The notes under the pieces: generated by a model
What the model was told of the DNA's origin: nothing
Database searches by the model: none
Seen by the model: only the letters and a program-made list of their open reading frames with translations
Assembly: GCA_026692905.1 (NCBI GenBank)
Contig: JAPLNL010000018.1
Span: 100,978-164,977 of the forward strand
From: Planctomycetota bacterium
GTDB lineage: Bacteria > Planctomycetota > Planctomycetia > Pirellulales > Pirellulaceae
Direction: 5' to 3'
DNA: 64,000 nucleotides
Part shown: one piece after another, positions 27,632 to 34,361 of the stretch
Position numbering within the stretch: the stretch's first letter is position 1
Layout of the letters: each line of letters starts with the position of its first letter
Program-made: the position numbers and the translations under genes

Positions 27632-27958
27632 CTATCGTGTCTTGGCGCCTACGCGTTCCATGTCTTTCATTTTGCGTTCCATGGCTTCCAGCCGGATCGC
27701 GAGCTCGCTTGCGTCGTTTGCAGCGATTCCCTCTTTTCCATTTGCCTTGTCGAGTGCAACGTTCCACCAATCCATTCCGATTTCACGTGCTTTTTCGATC
27801 GAGCAGACAACCAAACGGATTTGGATGGTTAGTAGTTCGATGTCGACTAGCTTGATCCGAATATCACCCGCAATGACGACTCCCATATCGAGCACGCGCT
27901 CGAGTATATCCGCGATAGAAGAGGAGGAAGTGGCGGTCGGGATTCTTGTAGTACTCAT
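27632..27958 (-). CDS. gvpJ: Gas vesicle protein GvpJ (GvpA-fold minor shell/nucleation protein)
   Basis: A 108-residue GvpA-family protein: SSIADILERVLDMGVVIAGD, then IRIKLVDIELLTIQIRLVVC and the GvpJ-typical IEKAREIGMDWW. The C-terminal helical extension beyond the GvpA core (LAIRLEAMERKMKDMER) separates it from GvpA. GvpJ is a minor component needed to start gas-vesicle assembly. An AAAGGA ribosome-binding site precedes the start. Order K then J matches B. megaterium. Confidence 0.9.
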   Translation of the reverse strand: MSTTRIPTATSSSSIADILERVLDMGVVIAGDIRIKLVDIELLTIQIRLVVCSIEKAREIGMDWWNVALDKANGKEGIAANDASELAIRLEAMERKMKDMERVGAKTR

Positions 27959-28018
27959 ATTCTGACAGTCCTTTGTATGTGTGATCGCAAGGAAAAAATC
28001 CGATTACCAAAGAAGCCA

Positions 28019-28360
28019 TTACATTAGCTTCCCTAGTGGCCCGAGGTCTAGGTTTAGGTCCTCGCGACCAATACCAAAAGCAACGCAAAGCGTATCGATG
28101 GCCTCCGACTGCTTCATCAAGCATTCGCCGAGTCGGTCTATCTCAACGTCCGTGAGCGTACCATTTTCCATTCTCCGAATCGCTTGACGCTCCAAGAGTT
28201 CGTGAAGCAAATTGACAATGGTTACGGCAAGTCGTCCTAGTCCATTTGCAGCGTTTTCTGCATTGAGTTCAACTCGACGGCCTGCGGCAGCCGTCGCCAT
28301 CATGGCTTCTGCCAGGAGGGAGTCCGGCGAGCCGAGCGCGCTGTGTGCCGTGGTGTTCAT
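28019..28360 (-). CDS. gvpK: Gas vesicle protein GvpK
   Basis: A 113-residue protein started at ATG 28360 (MNTTAHSALG), whose ATG overlaps the TGA of the preceding gene; the frame is open upstream to 28441 but runs through that gene. The GvpK family motif is clear: RVELNAENAANGLGRLAVTI, LLHELLERQAIRRMENGTLT and IDRLGECLMKQSEAIDTLCV. GvpK is one of the core proteins needed for gas-vesicle formation; its molecular role is not settled. It follows the GvpS/J-like gene and precedes gvpJ, as in B. megaterium (S-K-J). Confidence 0.92.
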   Translation of the reverse strand: MNTTAHSALGSPDSLLAEAMMATAAAGRRVELNAENAANGLGRLAVTIVNLLHELLERQAIRRMENGTLTDVEIDRLGECLMKQSEAIDTLCVAFGIGREDLNLDLGPLGKLM

Positions 28361-28590
28361 TGCATCCCCTCGCCGGCCATACCAGGCCGAGGATGACGTG
28401 CTAAGCTCGGTGGCAACTCTCCCATCGCATCGATGGCGCATACCAATCCACGAAGTCCAACGTAAAGCAAGTCAACGCCTGCCACCGATATGGTGATGTC
28501 ACCGGTGATGACAACCCCCTTGTTAAGAAGGCGATCGAGCGCATCGCAAAGCGAAATGTTTTTTGCGAGATGTTCACTTTCATCAGCCAT
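28357..28590 (-). CDS. GvpA-family minor gas vesicle protein (GvpS/GvpM type)
   Basis: A 77-residue protein with the GvpA fold: LCDALDRLLNKGVVITGDIT, then ISVAGVDLLYVGLRGLVCAI. It lacks the long GvpJ extension and has a short Pro/Gly-rich tail. Its place directly between gvpG and gvpK corresponds to gvpS in B. megaterium. The stop overlaps the gvpK start (ATGA), showing translational coupling. Paralogues such as GvpS, GvpM and GvpJ are hard to tell apart by eye, hence no firm symbol. Confidence 0.85.
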   Translation of the reverse strand: MADESEHLAKNISLCDALDRLLNKGVVITGDITISVAGVDLLYVGLRGLVCAIDAMGELPPSLARHPRPGMAGEGMQ

Positions 28591-28621
28591 GATTGAAAAC
28601 CTTATCGTCCTTGAGAAATCG

Positions 28622-28843
28622 CTATTCCTGACTGTCTAACAAGTCGAGAAGCTCTGCTTCTCTTTCGTCAAATTCATCTTCCGTGATCTCGCCCGCCTCC
28701 AGCCTGGCGTGAAGAGCCGATAGCTCTGTCATGTTGTTTGCTCGGACATTTTCTTTTTCTTGTTCTACCGCTTTGGCTACTTCTTTCGCAATAAAAAGAA
28801 AGCCTTTGAAGGGAGACATTACTAGATCATCTAGGTAAAACAT
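28622..28843 (-). CDS. gvpG: Gas vesicle protein GvpG
   Basis: A 73-residue protein with the GvpG pattern: a hydrophobic start MFYLDDLVMSPFKGFLFIAK, then a Glu-rich helix with LHARLEAGEITEDEFDEREA. GvpG is a small helical assembly factor found next to GvpF/L in most clusters and reported to bind them. It begins 6 bp after gvpF ends. Confidence 0.92.
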   Translation of the reverse strand: MFYLDDLVMSPFKGFLFIAKEVAKAVEQEKENVRANNMTELSALHARLEAGEITEDEFDEREAELLDLLDSQE

Positions 28844-28849
28844 GTCGAA

Positions 28850-29614
28850 TCACTCCATGGATAGTGCTAGTTTTACAAAGCTGTACGGGGGCCATGGACC
28901 GTTGAAGCTGATAGCGAATTCATCGCTGAACAACTCTGCCGCAGCGTAAACCGCTTGACTGAAGACCTCTTCGGAATCGCGATGGATCAAGCAAGCGAGT
29001 CGCATCACATCGGACTCCTGTCGAATCGGCTGTACCTCGATTTCTTTGGTAAGCGGTTGGAGCACTTGCAGGAATTTGTCGGTGTGCATGGTTCGCTCTT
29101 GGTTTAAGAGCTTTTCGAACATTCTTCCCATTTCGATTTGATCGTCGCGAGTCGCGTTACCCGTTACGATGATAGCGCGCGCTTCAGCCAACTCCGGGTA
29201 TCGATCCACAAAGTACTGAGGGATGTTTTCAGCGGTCCATTTGAGCGAAAGGGTCATCTCGACATGGCTGTCCACACGGTCTATCTGTTCGTTTAGGATG
29301 ATTTTGTTTGAGTCGAGAATATGGTCAACTTGCTCGGTATTGTCTGCGATCAGCCCAAACGACACCGGTAACATACTCCAGCGTTTCGAGATATAAGTAA
29401 CGACCTCTTGATGCGCCGCAAGAAACTTGCGCTGGGGGCGGATTTTTTTTGCAACAATGGGTGAAATCGCAATCGCGAGATCACCGCGAGCAATCACAGT
29501 AACCTCGGCGTCCTCGATACCATGCAACTTTGTGCTGGCGACCGCTTGCTGATCGCAGGCTCGCATGAAGGCGTAAACGTAGAATCCTGTTGCAGTTTCA
29601 ATTTCAGTAGACAT
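28850..29614 (-). CDS. gvpF: Gas vesicle protein GvpF (GvpF/L family)
   Basis: A 254-residue GvpF/L family protein. Family marks are the N-terminal GFYVYAFMRACD and LAIAISPIVAKK, the central HQEVVTYISKRWSMLPVSFG and the C-terminal ISFNGPWPPYSFVKL. A strong AAGGAG ribosome-binding site precedes the ATG. GvpF/L proteins bind GvpA and help its incorporation into the growing shell; GvpF has been seen at the inner gas-facing surface in cyanobacteria. It is one of three family members here. I call this one gvpF because it sits directly before gvpG. Confidence 0.92.
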   Translation of the reverse strand: MSTEIETATGFYVYAFMRACDQQAVASTKLHGIEDAEVTVIARGDLAIAISPIVAKKIRPQRKFLAAHQEVVTYISKRWSMLPVSFGLIADNTEQVDHILDSNKIILNEQIDRVDSHVEMTLSLKWTAENIPQYFVDRYPELAEARAIIVTGNATRDDQIEMGRMFEKLLNQERTMHTDKFLQVLQPLTKEIEVQPIRQESDVMRLACLIHRDSEEVFSQAVYAAAELFSDEFAISFNGPWPPYSFVKLALSME

Positions 29615-29635
29615 AACTCAACTCCTTTGTTTTTT

Positions 29636-29941
29636 CTAGTACGTTAAGCCGACGTTGTTGTTTTGCCGTGGTGATGGCGACGGCGAGTGGGCAAGTTCCG
29701 GTTGCCACGCTTCAAGCTGTCCACGCAATGAGACTTGTTCGTCCGAGATCGATTGGATGCGTTGACAAAGAGTTTGCATCCTGACCTTGAGATTCTCGAG
29801 TTCGGTCAACCGTCGCGTTTTCTCAATTTCGAGCGACGTCAGTTTAAGATAAAGCTCGGGACTTGTTTGCGAGGCAGTCGCCCTACGAGTCGTCCGTGAT
29901 CTCATACTGTGAACACCACGACGAGGCGAAGCGTTTCTCAT
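29636..29941 (-). CDS. Small coiled-coil gas-vesicle-cluster protein, GvpV-like
   Basis: A 101-residue protein. The N-terminus is Arg/Ser-rich (SMRSRTTRRATASQT). The centre is a helix SPELYLKLTSLEIEKTRRLT followed by ELENLKVRMQTLCQRIQSIS, a pattern I associate with GvpV of cyanobacterial gas-vesicle clusters, where an EKxRLxxEL-type coiled coil follows a basic tail. The tail is Pro/Ser/Asn-rich. It lies between gvpN and gvpF. The GvpV assignment is tentative and rests on remembered family layout. No clear ribosome-binding site is seen for ATG 29941; ATG 29905 is an alternative. Confidence 0.6.
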   Translation of the reverse strand: MRNASPRRGVHSMRSRTTRRATASQTSPELYLKLTSLEIEKTRRLTELENLKVRMQTLCQRIQSISDEQVSLRGQLEAWQPELAHSPSPSPRQNNNVGLTY

Positions 29942-29986
29942 GGAAGGAACCCAATAGCAAAAAGTGATTTCGTGGCTTTTGAAGAA

Positions 29987-31297
29987 CTATCTCTTCGCGA
30001 CCACTCCACCGCTTGAAATGCCAGAGGACTCAAACATGGGTGGTCTCGGAAGACGCCGACTGACACTTTCGAGTGTTGCGTCGTTGTCTGTTGTTTCATC
30101 GGAAAAATTTACCGAGTCAGCTCTCTTTTCCAAAACTTGGACGTTTAAAGCGTGTGTGGCGCCGAGTGCAATTTCTGCAGCGGACTCGTTGAGGTTCGCT
30201 ACTGTGCTTGCAACTTCGTCGATGTTCGCTTTGACACGCTTGGAAACATCCGATTCCGTGGGCTGCTCATTTCGAAGGCTGCCCGTCGTTTGTGCAGAAG
30301 GCCTACGAATACCGCCGGAGCTTTTTTGCGATGACGAATTCAAGACAGCTCGAATCAGTGCTTCCAATTCCATCCGCGTAAACGGCTTTGAGGATTGTCT
30401 CGACACGTTGTAAAACAAAACATCTTGACAGGTTGCAATAAAAATTGGATCGGCATTCGAAACGGATGCTTTGCGGTGATCCAGGATGCGTGCAATTGCC
30501 AAGGCAGCGCGTATCGTCGGGCCGTTCTTGCCCCCAAATTTTTCGCGAATGGAGCGGATGATATCTACGATCGCAGTGACTTCTTCTAAACTACGTCCAC
30601 TTTTTGCCTGGACAATCGCGATCTCTGTCTCTCTGTCTTGATGTGCAACCTCTAGGGTGATCATTCGATCCAGTAATGCATCTTGCGACTTGTGCACTCC
30701 AACGTACTCTTCCGGGTTGGAAGTGAAAATCGCTCGGAAGTCCGGATGAACACGAACGTAATTTTTGTCTTGACCAGAGGAAGGAATGCTCAGGATGCCT
30801 TCTTCCAGAATGCTCAAGAAAGCGTTGTTGGCTGCGGCTGGCGAACGTGTAAACTCATCGTAGATCACCGTGTGTCCTTGTTCGCAGGCAGTGGTCAGTC
30901 GATTGTTGCTCCACATCAAGGATACCGTTTCTTCGGTTTTGAGAATGGAACTCACGTAATTGTCTCGAACCGACTGTCGTCGATAGCCCGCGTCTTTGCC
31001 AAGTAGATCGGAGCCTCGCAATTCGTCGTCGCCATGAAGCAGAGTGCAGCGTCGTCCAATTTGGGACGCGATATGCAATGCCAAAGTCGTCTTGCCCGTA
31101 CCTGCTGGACCCGAGAGGTGAACTGCGTAGCCAATCTCAATGTACGCGAGGGCACGACTAGTCAGCTCATTGATAGAAGCCGTTGCGACAAAATCCGAAC
31201 CGGGCTGAGGTATAAAGTCGGCTGATGTGCCAGTTGCTGATAATCCGCCAAGCGACTTTGGTGTACTGCTACCTCGATGATGGGATGCCTCGTGCAT
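29987..31297 (-). CDS. gvpN: Gas vesicle protein GvpN (MoxR-type AAA ATPase) with C-terminal extension
   Basis: A 436-residue protein. The AAA core (about 40-330) has Walker A GPAGTGKTTLALHIA, a Walker B-like VIYDEFTR, and the GvpN-type ELTSRALAYIEIGYAVHLSG and FRAIFTSNPEEYVGVH. GvpN uses ATP to drive enlargement of gas vesicles, together with GvpC in cyanobacteria. The family is usually about 300-350 residues; here about 100 Ser/Thr/Asn-rich residues extend the C-terminus, with a short helical part (ANIDEVASTVANLNESAAEI). No strong ribosome-binding site precedes ATG 31297. It sits after the GvpC-like gene, as in Anabaena (A-C-N). Confidence 0.93.
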   Translation of the reverse strand: MHEASHHRGSSTPKSLGGLSATGTSADFIPQPGSDFVATASINELTSRALAYIEIGYAVHLSGPAGTGKTTLALHIASQIGRRCTLLHGDDELRGSDLLGKDAGYRRQSVRDNYVSSILKTEETVSLMWSNNRLTTACEQGHTVIYDEFTRSPAAANNAFLSILEEGILSIPSSGQDKNYVRVHPDFRAIFTSNPEEYVGVHKSQDALLDRMITLEVAHQDRETEIAIVQAKSGRSLEEVTAIVDIIRSIREKFGGKNGPTIRAALAIARILDHRKASVSNADPIFIATCQDVLFYNVSRQSSKPFTRMELEALIRAVLNSSSQKSSGGIRRPSAQTTGSLRNEQPTESDVSKRVKANIDEVASTVANLNESAAEIALGATHALNVQVLEKRADSVNFSDETTDNDATLESVSRRLPRPPMFESSGISSGGVVAKR

Positions 31298-31318
31298 GTT
31301 GATCTGTATTCTTTACAA

Positions 31319-31373
31319 AGTGGGATGGAATGGTCATCGGACGGGACAGACGGGACAACGGTCCCATCCTACG
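31319..31373. repeat. Dispersed repeat, family 2, copy 1
   Basis: Contains GACGGGACAACGGTCCCATCC preceded by GTGGGATGG. Related copies are at 53206-53264, 57957-58016 and 63811-63868. It occupies the short gap between the GvpC-like gene and gvpN. Confidence 0.7.
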
Positions 31374-31396
31374 GTATATATCACACAACCGGCCGC

Positions 31397-32050
31397 TTAG
31401 AACGGTGACGGTGGAATAGCTAATCCGGAGATGCTGAGCGGGGTGGTGGGTGCAAGGTACACGGGATTCCTACTTGTATTGGATCGCGGAGGTTCCGCAT
31501 GCAAATCTGCGATTCGGCTTGCGGGCCTTGAAGCCGACGTTCCAAGCTGCAAACGATTCCATATTTGTCTAGCTTCATACCGGTCATTGGAAAGCGATCG
31601 CGTCATTCGATTCGTTGCCATTCGAATTCTTTGAACTTGTTTTTTCACGCGCTGCATTGTGAGTGCGCCTTCACGAATCCTCAGTCTTTGATTGCGTTTG
31701 CGATCGCTATTGCTCTGGCGTAGCAGTCGAGCAACATTGCGAGAATTCTTTGAAATTTCCTCGCGAAGCAAGTGCTTCATGGATCTTGTCATTGCAAGGC
31801 GACCTTGACGTGTGTCCTTGAGGGAGCGAGAGACAGACTTTTTATTGTTTCGATTGAAATCGCTAAGCGACTTGGCCAAGGTTCGGGATTGCATGGCCAA
31901 CTCTCGCTTGGTAGTCTCTCGCTGCTGCGATACCTCGATGGCCATCTTCTGACGACGTTTGCGGTTCTTTACTACGAACGTTTTCCGTTCATTTCGAGTA
32001 CGAGAGATGCTGTCTGCTAGTTGTTGCATTTGTTCGCGAAACGATGCCAT
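31397..32050 (-). CDS. Strongly basic helical protein in the GvpC position
   Basis: A 217-residue protein from ATG 32050, preceded by an AGAGG ribosome-binding site. Residues 1-165 are one long, very Arg/Lys/Ser/Gln-rich helical region with loosely repeated blocks, for example REQMQQLADSISRTRNERKT, AKSLSDFNRNNKKSVSRSL and RSMKHLLREEISKNSRNVAR. The tail is Pro/Ser-rich. GvpC of cyanobacteria is a repeat-built amphipathic helix that wraps and stiffens the shell; its gene lies between gvpA and gvpN, exactly as here. Sequence similarity to cyanobacterial GvpC is limited, and the basic charge is stronger, so I call it GvpC-like by position and build. Confidence 0.55.
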   Translation of the reverse strand: MASFREQMQQLADSISRTRNERKTFVVKNRKRRQKMAIEVSQQRETTKRELAMQSRTLAKSLSDFNRNNKKSVSRSLKDTRQGRLAMTRSMKHLLREEISKNSRNVARLLRQSNSDRKRNQRLRIREGALTMQRVKKQVQRIRMATNRMTRSLSNDRYEARQIWNRLQLGTSASRPASRIADLHAEPPRSNTSRNPVYLAPTTPLSISGLAIPPSPF

Positions 32051-32172
32051 ATACCGAACCTCTAAATTGAACTTTGGAATTGTTATTCTGGAGACAAGCA
32101 AGGCCGGTCCCATTCATCGAGAGTCGAGTCGAATCACGGGACCGGCCTAGGCCTGCTCAGTTTGTACTAAAA

Positions 32173-32391
32173 CTAGGCTGGAGCTGCAGCGGTCGCGGTC
32201 AATCCGATCGCTTCTGCATACTTCAGGTAGGTTTCAACCGAAGCGATAACGATACGTGCTTCGATCGAAAGCAATTCGATGCCGACCAGCGATACCTTTG
32301 CCCAAACGTCGATAACGACACCCTTATCCAGGATGCGGTCAACGACTTCTGCTAAGCTCGACGAATCAGTTGTTTTTTGTACTGATGCCAT
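32173..32391 (-). CDS. gvpA: Gas vesicle structural protein GvpA
   Basis: A 72-residue protein started at ATG 32391, 8 nt after a GAGGAG ribosome-binding site; a longer frame would start inside that site. It has the near-invariant GvpA core: [20 protein letters not shown], then [20 protein letters not shown] and [16 protein letters not shown]. GvpA forms the ribbed shell of the gas vesicle and is its main protein. It is preceded by a 249-bp gap, the largest within the cluster, where an own promoter for this highly expressed gene would be expected, although I see no consensus there. Confidence 0.97.
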   Translation of the reverse strand: MASVQKTTDSSSLAEVVDRILDKGVVIDVWAKVSLVGIELLSIEARIVIASVETYLKYAEAIGLTATAAAPA

Positions 32392-32640
32392 TTCTAAACT
32401 CCTCAATCTTTATTGTGATGAAACACTAAACTCTCCATCCACGCCCCTAACGCAACACGCGCGAACCTGTTCTAGAACGAAGCGCACTTTGATCTTTGAC
32501 CAGGATAGGGACATTTGTCTGCGCTTGGCTTCCAAACAAAAACTTTGCGCAAACGATTCACAACCTATAATGCATCTGTTTTAGCGAACGGACTTACTGC
32601 AAACGCTTGATTGCACGACTTTGCAGTACAATCCTGCCTG

Positions 32641-33498
32641 CTATGCGTTGGCCTCCAACCTGATTTGAGACCTTTGTTCCTGCTTGGAAAATGCGTTTTT
32701 GTTTTCGATCGTGCCATGACTATCGACAAAAGAGAACGGCGGCCACGGGCCACTCATTAGCGTTGGGCTAACATTGCAAAACGGTATCGTGGCAACCGTT
32801 TGCATTACGTGAGGATAGGCATTTCGACGAATCAACAGATCTAGTTTTGCGATCGAATAGACCTTCTCGAGGTCTCTTTCGGTGCAGACCATTCGCATCT
32901 TGCAAATGCTTGTTCTGATTGCAAAACACCCATCGCCAACTAACTCTTGAATGCGAGCCCCTGTGTTAGCCAGCAGCGATTCAACATGCAATTCTCGTTG
33001 TTTGGATCTCCATTTACTCTTTAAGTAGCTGTAGCCCGTTTCTGTTTTGTTTGCAATCTCGACCTGCGAGTTGGAACTCGGAAGGAGCTTATCCTCGGGA
33101 ACAGCCCACCTAAGGTTGATTTCAGTGCATCCAGCTACTCGCTCAAGAGAATGCATTAAGGCCTCCTTTCGCGGTCCAAAGAACTTAGGCAACTCATCGG
33201 GCTCAACGATGGTGCCAAATCGAAAAGGCAAGATATCCCCAAGGCGATGCAACTCGCACAAAACTTCGCTGAATGCTTGCATCCTGCTGGCGTTTTCGTA
33301 GTCGGCTGATTGGCCCTGAGGAATGGCCCGTACCGCGATGCGGAGTTCGTCAAATACGATAATCTTTAGATCGAGGTGTTTCGAACTAAGTGTTTCCCTA
33401 ATGTTGTTGGGTTGAGCACCAAGGATGGCATACACTAGATAGCGATGCTGTTTGGACGGCTCTTGGCTGGTGCCGAAGTGATTCATGGATGTGTTCAT
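32641..33498 (-). CDS. GvpF/L family gas vesicle protein (second copy)
   Basis: A 285-residue GvpF/L family member: RYLVYAILGAQPNN at the front, HRLGDILPFRFGTIVEPDEL in the middle, and NVSPTLMSGPWPPFSFVDSH at the end. Its ATG overlaps the stop of the preceding family member by 4 bp (ATGA). The sequence differs strongly from the other two copies, so this is old duplication with likely division of labour. It could be called gvpL, but paralogue naming by eye is unsafe. Confidence 0.85.
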   Translation of the reverse strand: MNTSMNHFGTSQEPSKQHRYLVYAILGAQPNNIRETLSSKHLDLKIIVFDELRIAVRAIPQGQSADYENASRMQAFSEVLCELHRLGDILPFRFGTIVEPDELPKFFGPRKEALMHSLERVAGCTEINLRWAVPEDKLLPSSNSQVEIANKTETGYSYLKSKWRSKQRELHVESLLANTGARIQELVGDGCFAIRTSICKMRMVCTERDLEKVYSIAKLDLLIRRNAYPHVMQTVATIPFCNVSPTLMSGPWPPFSFVDSHGTIENKNAFSKQEQRSQIRLEANA

Positions 33499-34361
33499 GC
33501 TGCCTCGTTAATCTGCACAGGAGATAACGATGGGCAAAAACTGTAAGCAGGCCATGGGCCCGTGATTTCAACGCGCGTCGCGGATTCGGATATTTGAGTT
33601 TGGTTCCAATCGTTGGCCCAATGGATAAGCTTTTTCGATTCGTGTGGGCTTACCAAGATCGCCAAGTTTCCGACAATCTCTTCTCGAGTCGATTCGTTCT
33701 TGGCAGCGACAATAGGACGCGAAACAACGTTTTGATATTGCGATTGAAGTGAGCGAAGAGCCCTTTCGTAGGATTGGATAAGTACGCTTTGTTTCGAAAT
33801 GTTTTGCTCTCGTTGCAATCGACGCAGCTTGAGGTAGTTTGCTCCCCCCTGCGGCTTTCCCTCAAGGAGGATACCATCGCGTTGAGCCAAAATCTCAGCA
33901 GCCCTGAATGGATCACCATAAAACTTGAGGCCCCATTCCAGTTTCTCTCCGATGTTGGTGAAGAAGGCCAACAGGGTTTTTTGTGCACTAAGAGCGAAAG
34001 CCCCGAGGCTTATCTTCGATGAGAAGAGCGTTCCAAATCTCGATGGATAAAATGGAAACTGCTGGCTCAGTCCTGAAACAACTCGTTCATGAGCAATGAC
34101 GCGCGGGGTCAGCCACTGGATATCTGAAAGGTTCTTTTCGCCTTGATCACCCTCGAAGTCGCACCGGTCGATTTTTTTGTACCATGCGATGACTCCAGAA
34201 ACCTTCACGTACTCGACTCCGAGGTATTTTATCATCACGGACGTCGCGTAGTCTATGTTGGGCTCGGAAGTTGTTTCTAAATTGGGTGAAAAGCCCAGTA
34301 GATAGAGGGCTTGGTCGTGTGCGACTTCGTAAGTGTTCATGGTTGTTGCGGGATCACTCAT
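33495..34361 (-). CDS. GvpF/L family gas vesicle protein (third copy)
   Basis: A 288-residue GvpF/L family member: QALYLLGFSPNLE near the front, ERVVSGLSQQFPFYPSRFGT in the middle and RVEITGPWPAYSFCPSLSPV at the end, the last being the family's GPWPxYSF motif. It overlaps the preceding AAA ATPase gene by 8 bp and the following GvpF/L gene by 4 bp, so the three are translationally chained. Roles are as for GvpF but unresolved. Confidence 0.85.
   Translation of the reverse strand: MSDPATTMNTYEVAHDQALYLLGFSPNLETTSEPNIDYATSVMIKYLGVEYVKVSGVIAWYKKIDRCDFEGDQGEKNLSDIQWLTPRVIAHERVVSGLSQQFPFYPSRFGTLFSSKISLGAFALSAQKTLLAFFTNIGEKLEWGLKFYGDPFRAAEILAQRDGILLEGKPQGGANYLKLRRLQREQNISKQSVLIQSYERALRSLQSQYQNVVSRPIVAAKNESTREEIVGNLAILVSPHESKKLIHWANDWNQTQISESATRVEITGPWPAYSFCPSLSPVQINEAA

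Noticed and set aside
27864..28124. 86-codon frame across gvpK and gvpJ
   Set aside because: It is an alternative frame of clear gvp genes; composition is unlike a protein.
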